From NCBI GenBank assembly GCA_027451565.1, contig DAIDJC010000027.1, positions 1 through 20,243 of the forward strand: DNA of 20,243 nucleotides, read 5' to 3'. A program made the translations under genes and the position numbers. Shown piece by piece: positions 17,376 through 20,243 of the stretch. This DNA is from Limisphaerales bacterium. Lineage in GTDB: Bacteria > Verrucomicrobiota > Verrucomicrobiia > Limisphaerales > UBA11358. Within the stretch, counting starts at the first letter, position 1. Each line of letters begins with the position of its first letter. The notes beneath the pieces were generated by a model, which saw nothing but the letters and a program-made list of their open reading frames with translations, had not been told where the DNA came from and did no database searches.

Positions 17376-19169
17376 TCAGGCGGCATGTTTGATTGGGACC
17401 TGGCGCATCCATGGGCCACAGCTTCGCTCTTCCTCCTCTTCATGCGTCCTCTCCCGAGCTGAAAGAATATCAGCCCTCCCCAGGTATCCCACCACACGAC
17501 CAGGGTCTTCTCGGGAAACCACGGGCATGCGTCCGATGTCGTGCCGCAGCATTCTGCCGATGGCATCGGCCACCCGTTCATCCGGAAAGACGGTCACTAC
17601 CCGCTTCCGACCCACCGCAGCAACAGCAGATTGGCCGGTGGGATCCTGCTGTAGCGCTTGAAGCAAATCCCCGCGCGTCACCAAACCTTCCAGTCGGCCC
17701 TCCGTGTCCACGATGAAGGCGGCGTGTCGTCGTCCCAATGGGAGTTCACGAGCCGAAATCTGCTGAGACAATTCCATGACCGACATTTGTCCTGAAACAC
17801 TGGGGAACTTTGAATCCATCACCTCTCCAACCCGGATCTGGTCAAATGGATCCACGGTGTAATCCCTTGAAATATGCTGGCCGCGCCGGGCCAGCTTTTC
17901 GGTAAGGATGGAGCGCGGAAGCGCCAGCACGGTTACCGCCAAGGCGCCGAGGCAGCCGGCAAAAAGTACGGGAGCTGCATTGAAATCGCCTGTGAGCTCG
18001 AGAGCAAAAAACAATCCGGTAAGAGGGGACCGCATGGTGCCGCCCATCATGGCGGCCATGCCAGCCAGAGCCCATAAGCCTGGATCTCCCCCGGGCAGCC
18101 AATGACCCACGCATACCCCCAAGGCACCCCCCAAAATCAACAAGGGGGCAAGCACACCTCCCGAGGTCCCGGAACCCAGGGCAACCACCCAGACAATGGC
18201 CTTGATCACCAGCAAGGAGACCAAAGCCGTACCCAGGCACTGGCCCAGCATCAGACTGTGAATGGAGCCATAGCCCACCCCCAGGACACGCGGGTCCAGC
18301 CATCCGCCAACACCCACAACCAGGGATCCCAAGGCAGGCCACCACATCCAGTGGATGGGTAATCGCGCGAACCCATCCTCCACCGCGTAAATGAGGCTGG
18401 TCAGGGCCCAGGATCCAAAACCTGCCGCCAACCCCACTGCCAATCCGCCCATCGCCGCTCCCAATCCCAATTCCCCGTGCAGAGGCACGGGAAAAATGGG
18501 CCCGCTTCCCAGAAAGTATACCCGTACCGCAGCCGCCGCCATGGCAGCCACCCCCACGGGAATAAAACTCCGTGGACGCCATTCGAACAATAACAATTCC
18601 ACCGCCAGCAAAACCGCCGCGACAGGTGTCGCGAAAATCGCGGACATGCCCGCAGCCGCCCCGGCCACGAGCAGGATTTTCCTCTCCGCAGCCGTCAGAT
18701 GAAACATCTGCGCAAACAGTGATCCAAATGCCCCGCCTGTCATGATGATGGGGCCCTCCGCGCCAAACGGACCTCCGGTTCCAATGGAAATAGCCGAGGA
18801 CAGTGGTTTCAAAATGGCAACGCGTGGGTTGATCAAGCTTTTCCCAAGGAGTATCGCCTCCAATGCTTCAGGAATGCCATGCCCACGGATCTTTTCCGAT
18901 CCATACCGTGCCATGAGACCGATCAACAGGGCGCCTGCCACTGGAATAAATATCATCGCCCAACCTCCATGAGCCTGTTGCGGGGTGACGGGTTGCAGGG
19001 ATGCCCTGTGGAAATAGGACAGATTAGTGATCCAAGCAATCAACAACAGCAAAACCTTGGCCACGCAGGCACCAATTGCCCCTATGGGCAGAGCCAGCCC
19101 CGCCAGCACCAGGAGTCGGTAATCCGCCCGAAAATCCGCAAGCCCGGCGGCTTCTGAATTTTTCAACAT
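17376..19169 (-). CDS. ClC-family chloride channel/transporter with two C-terminal CBS domains
   Basis: A 597-residue membrane protein with about ten hydrophobic segments in residues 15-430, expected to move chloride across the inner membrane. Three anion-pathway signatures are visible: GHGIP near 95-99 (GSGIP in E. coli ClC), GAEGP near 136-140 with the gating glutamate E138 retained, and GGVLAP near 335. The position of the internal proton glutamate of E. coli ClC appears to be Leu (AVLLAVELLLFEW), so channel-like or altered coupling is possible. The cytoplasmic tail has CBS1 at about 445-500 (VGEVMDSKFPSVSG...LEGLVTRGDLLQAL) and CBS2 at about 520-568 (VVTVFPDERVADAI...VVGYLGRADILSA), likely nucleotide-responsive. 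It is divergent from the MarR-type gene; its ATG lies only eight bases from the shared inverted repeat, so the mRNA leader is very short or absent. I give no symbol because ClC subtypes are not separable here. Confidence 0.92.
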   Translation of the reverse strand: MLKNSEAAGLADFRADYRLLVLAGLALPIGAIGACVAKVLLLLIAWITNLSYFHRASLQPVTPQQAHGGWAMIFIPVAGALLIGLMARYGSEKIRGHGIPEALEAILLGKSLINPRVAILKPLSSAISIGTGGPFGAEGPIIMTGGAFGSLFAQMFHLTAAERKILLVAGAAAGMSAIFATPVAAVLLAVELLLFEWRPRSFIPVGVAAMAAAAVRVYFLGSGPIFPVPLHGELGLGAAMGGLAVGLAAGFGSWALTSLIYAVEDGFARLPIHWMWWPALGSLVVGVGGWLDPRVLGVGYGSIHSLMLGQCLGTALVSLLVIKAIVWVVALGSGTSGGVLAPLLILGGALGVCVGHWLPGGDPGLWALAGMAAMMGGTMRSPLTGLFFALELTGDFNAAPVLFAGCLGALAVTVLALPRSILTEKLARRGQHISRDYTVDPFDQIRVGEVMDSKFPSVSGQMSVMELSQQISARELPLGRRHAAFIVDTEGRLEGLVTRGDLLQALQQDPTGQSAVAAVGRKRVVTVFPDERVADAIGRMLRHDIGRMPVVSREDPGRVVGYLGRADILSARERTHEEEEERSCGPWMRQVPIKHAA

Positions 19170-19177
19170 TCCGACAC

Positions 19178-19200
19178 AATATATCGTATAGCGATATATT
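19178..19200. promoter_or_regulatory. Perfect 23-bp inverted repeat, probable MarR-family operator
   Basis: AATATATCG (19178-19186), spacer TATAG, then CGATATATT (19192-19200); the two 9-base arms are exactly complementary. It sits in the 77-base gap between the divergent ClC and MarR-type genes, in a locally AT-rich patch within otherwise GC-richer sequence. MarR dimers commonly bind palindromes of this size. Position suggests it controls both genes, with the MarR protein repressing its own promoter. The exact -35/-10 boxes could not be assigned; the TATAG core may overlap one. Confidence 0.7.
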
Positions 19201-19234
19201 TCAAGTGGATTCCTGGGCCGGTCCCTGTCATGCT

Positions 19235-19240
19235 GGGAGA
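19235..19240 (+). promoter_or_regulatory. Shine-Dalgarno site that sets the MarR-type start
   Basis: GGGAGA lies six bases before ATG 19247. Translating from an earlier in-frame ATG at 19076 would add 57 Pro-rich residues that overlap the ClC gene and run through the operator, so that start is rejected. Confidence 0.7.
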
Positions 19241-19246
19241 AGCATC

Positions 19247-19699
19247 ATGCAGCCCAAACGAAAATTAACCCTGGCGGATTATCAAACCCTTGCCGAATTC
19301 CGGTATGCGTTGAGGGTTTTTTTGCGGTTCAGCGAGGATGCTGCACGGTCCGCCGGTCTTGCCTCCCAACAACATCAGGCATTGCTGGCCATCAAGGGTT
19401 TTGCGGCCATGGAACCCATTACAATCGGTCACCTGGCCGAGCGCCTGCAAATCAGGCCGCACAGCGCCGTGGAATTGGTGGATCGTTTGGAAGCCAGAAG
19501 CCTTGTGCGACGCAGCCCATCGCCCCGCGACCATAGGCAGGTGCATCTCAAGCTCACCATCGAGGGGGAGGAAATCCTTGAGCGGCTTTCCGCAAGTCAC
19601 AGGGAACAACTGGCCCGAATGGAACCCCAGTGGAAACGGATGCTGGAAATCCTGCATCAGGAACCCGCGCTTGGAGCGGGTGGAGCCGGCCAAGAATAA
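19247..19699 (+). CDS. MarR-family winged-helix transcriptional regulator
   Basis: A 150-residue protein, the usual MarR length. An N-terminal helix (DYQTLAEFRYALRVFLRFSEDAA) would form part of the dimer interface. The winged helix-turn-helix spans about 45-105: ITIGHLAERLQIRPHSAVEL supplies the recognition helix region, VDRLEARSLVRRSPSPRDHR is the signature beta-wing, and VHLKLTIEGEEILERLS leads into the C-terminal dimer helix. MarR proteins are dimeric repressors, often released by small ligands or oxidation; the visible part shows no cysteine, which argues against thiol-based sensing. It is divergent from the ClC gene with a perfect inverted repeat between them, which suggests it controls itself and the transporter. 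The ligand is unknown. Confidence 0.9.
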   Translation: MQPKRKLTLADYQTLAEFRYALRVFLRFSEDAARSAGLASQQHQALLAIKGFAAMEPITIGHLAERLQIRPHSAVELVDRLEARSLVRRSPSPRDHRQVHLKLTIEGEEILERLSASHREQLARMEPQWKRMLEILHQEPALGAGGAGQE

Positions 19700-19834
19700 A
19701 AATTTTCCCGCCCTCCGGCCGTTTCATTGAGGGAGTAAACCTAAAAACCGTTGCAATGGCTCAGGGTGGTGGTTGTTTTGGGTTTGACTTTGCCTGGATT
19801 TGATAGCAGAAGAGTGTCGGCGAAGGTTCCTTGC

Positions 19835-20243
19835 ATGCCCAAAGTTAAACATCAGGTTTTGTCACGTCCGCCCCTTGATCGGATGTATAAAATTCATGGG
19901 ATGCTCAAGCGAAACGAGTTTCCAAACTGCCCCAGGCTTGCGCGGGAATGGGAGATTTCTGTCCGCACCCTCAAGCGGGATGTGGATTTCATGAAATACC
20001 GGCTGGGCCTGCCGATTGAGTATGATGCGCGGCGATACGGTTATTTTTACTCGCGCCCGGTTGATTTTTTCCCTGCGGTCACCATTACGGAATCAGAATT
20101 ATTTGCCGTGATGGTGGCAAACAAGGCGATAGCCCAGTACCGGGGCACGGAGCTGCAAAAGCCGCTGGAAAATGCCTTTCAAAAACTGACCAATCAACTG
20201 GACCAGAATCTGCCATTAACCCTGAGCAGCCTGGATCATGGCT
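19835..20243 (+). CDS. WYL-type transcriptional regulator, N-terminal part (runs off window)
   Basis: The frame starts at ATG 19835 and is open for 136 codons to the edge. A weak GAAGG precedes the start. Residues about 13-62 form an HTH_11/DeoR-like winged helix: LDRMYKIHGMLKRNEFPNCP, then LAREWEISVRTLKRDVDFMK, where the second helix would contact DNA. RLGLPIEYDARRYGYFYSRP is the beta-wing typical of YafY/PafC-like WYL regulators, followed by ITESELFAVMVANKAIAQY, the linker helix that precedes a WYL domain. The WYL domain itself lies beyond the window, so the family call rests on the N-terminal half. Such regulators often sense nucleic acid or nucleotides and some sit beside defence systems; the targets here are not visible. 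Confidence 0.85.
   Translation, partial: MPKVKHQVLSRPPLDRMYKIHGMLKRNEFPNCPRLAREWEISVRTLKRDVDFMKYRLGLPIEYDARRYGYFYSRPVDFFPAVTITESELFAVMVANKAIAQYRGTELQKPLENAFQKLTNQLDQNLPLTLSSLDHG

Noticed and set aside
17842..18582. A 246-codon minus-strand frame inside the ClC gene.
   Set aside because: It is a Gly/Trp-rich alternate frame of the ClC coding sequence, whose own frame carries all expected motifs.
19076..19246. An upstream in-frame start that would lengthen the MarR-type protein by 57 residues.
   Set aside because: The extension is Pro-rich, overlaps the ClC gene and runs through the inverted repeat; a good Shine-Dalgarno marks ATG 19247 instead.
19700..19834. A possible promoter (TTGACT near 19785) before the WYL gene.
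   Set aside because: No acceptable -10 box at 16-18 bases was found.

Overview
The window looks like a chromosomal segment of a Gram-negative bacterium, most likely a Verrucomicrobiota member of the Pedosphaera/Limisphaerales type. This assignment is inferred from style, not from a marker gene: a giant secreted protein rich in Thr-Asn pairs, a small secreted companion of similar composition, and a compact gspE-gspL-gspM-gspD cluster. No rRNA, tRNA, CRISPR array or insertion sequence was seen.

Left half (1-9628, minus strand): one reading frame stays open from an ATG at 9628 to the left edge, at least 3,209 codons, and its end lies outside the window. I spot-checked the frame at the left edge and near 200, 5050, 6450-6680, 7030, 8000, 9250 and 9600, and it is the same throughout. 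Order of parts from the N-terminus: signal peptide; Gly-rich beta-helix units with GGAI and FxxN motifs as in chlamydial Pmp proteins; a choice-of-anchor-Q-like segment; a Calx-beta-like segment; a transglutaminase-like fold whose catalytic residues appear to be replaced; a long uncharacterised linker; an RHS entry motif; then about 20 RHS/YD repeats running off the window. The C-terminus, where an RHS protein would carry a variable or toxic tip, is not visible. Just upstream on the same strand lie a small secreted protein gene broken by a one-base frameshift at a T6 run (9648-10117) and a small hypothetical gene (10189-10404).

Middle (10885-17140, plus strand): four tightly packed genes of a type II secretion or type IV pilus-like machine: the GspE ATPase, a GspL-like (PilM+PilN-like) inner-membrane protein, a GspM/PilO-like protein, and the GspD secretin with a Gly-rich insert. 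The last three overlap by 1-4 bases. The giant protein has a signal peptide and could be a substrate of such a machine, but that rests on proximity only.

Right end (17376-20243): a ClC-family chloride transport protein with two CBS domains (minus) is divergent from a MarR-family regulator (plus). The 77-base gap between them holds a perfect 23-bp inverted repeat that is probably the MarR operator. The window ends inside a WYL-type transcriptional regulator (plus, from 19835) whose function and targets are not visible.
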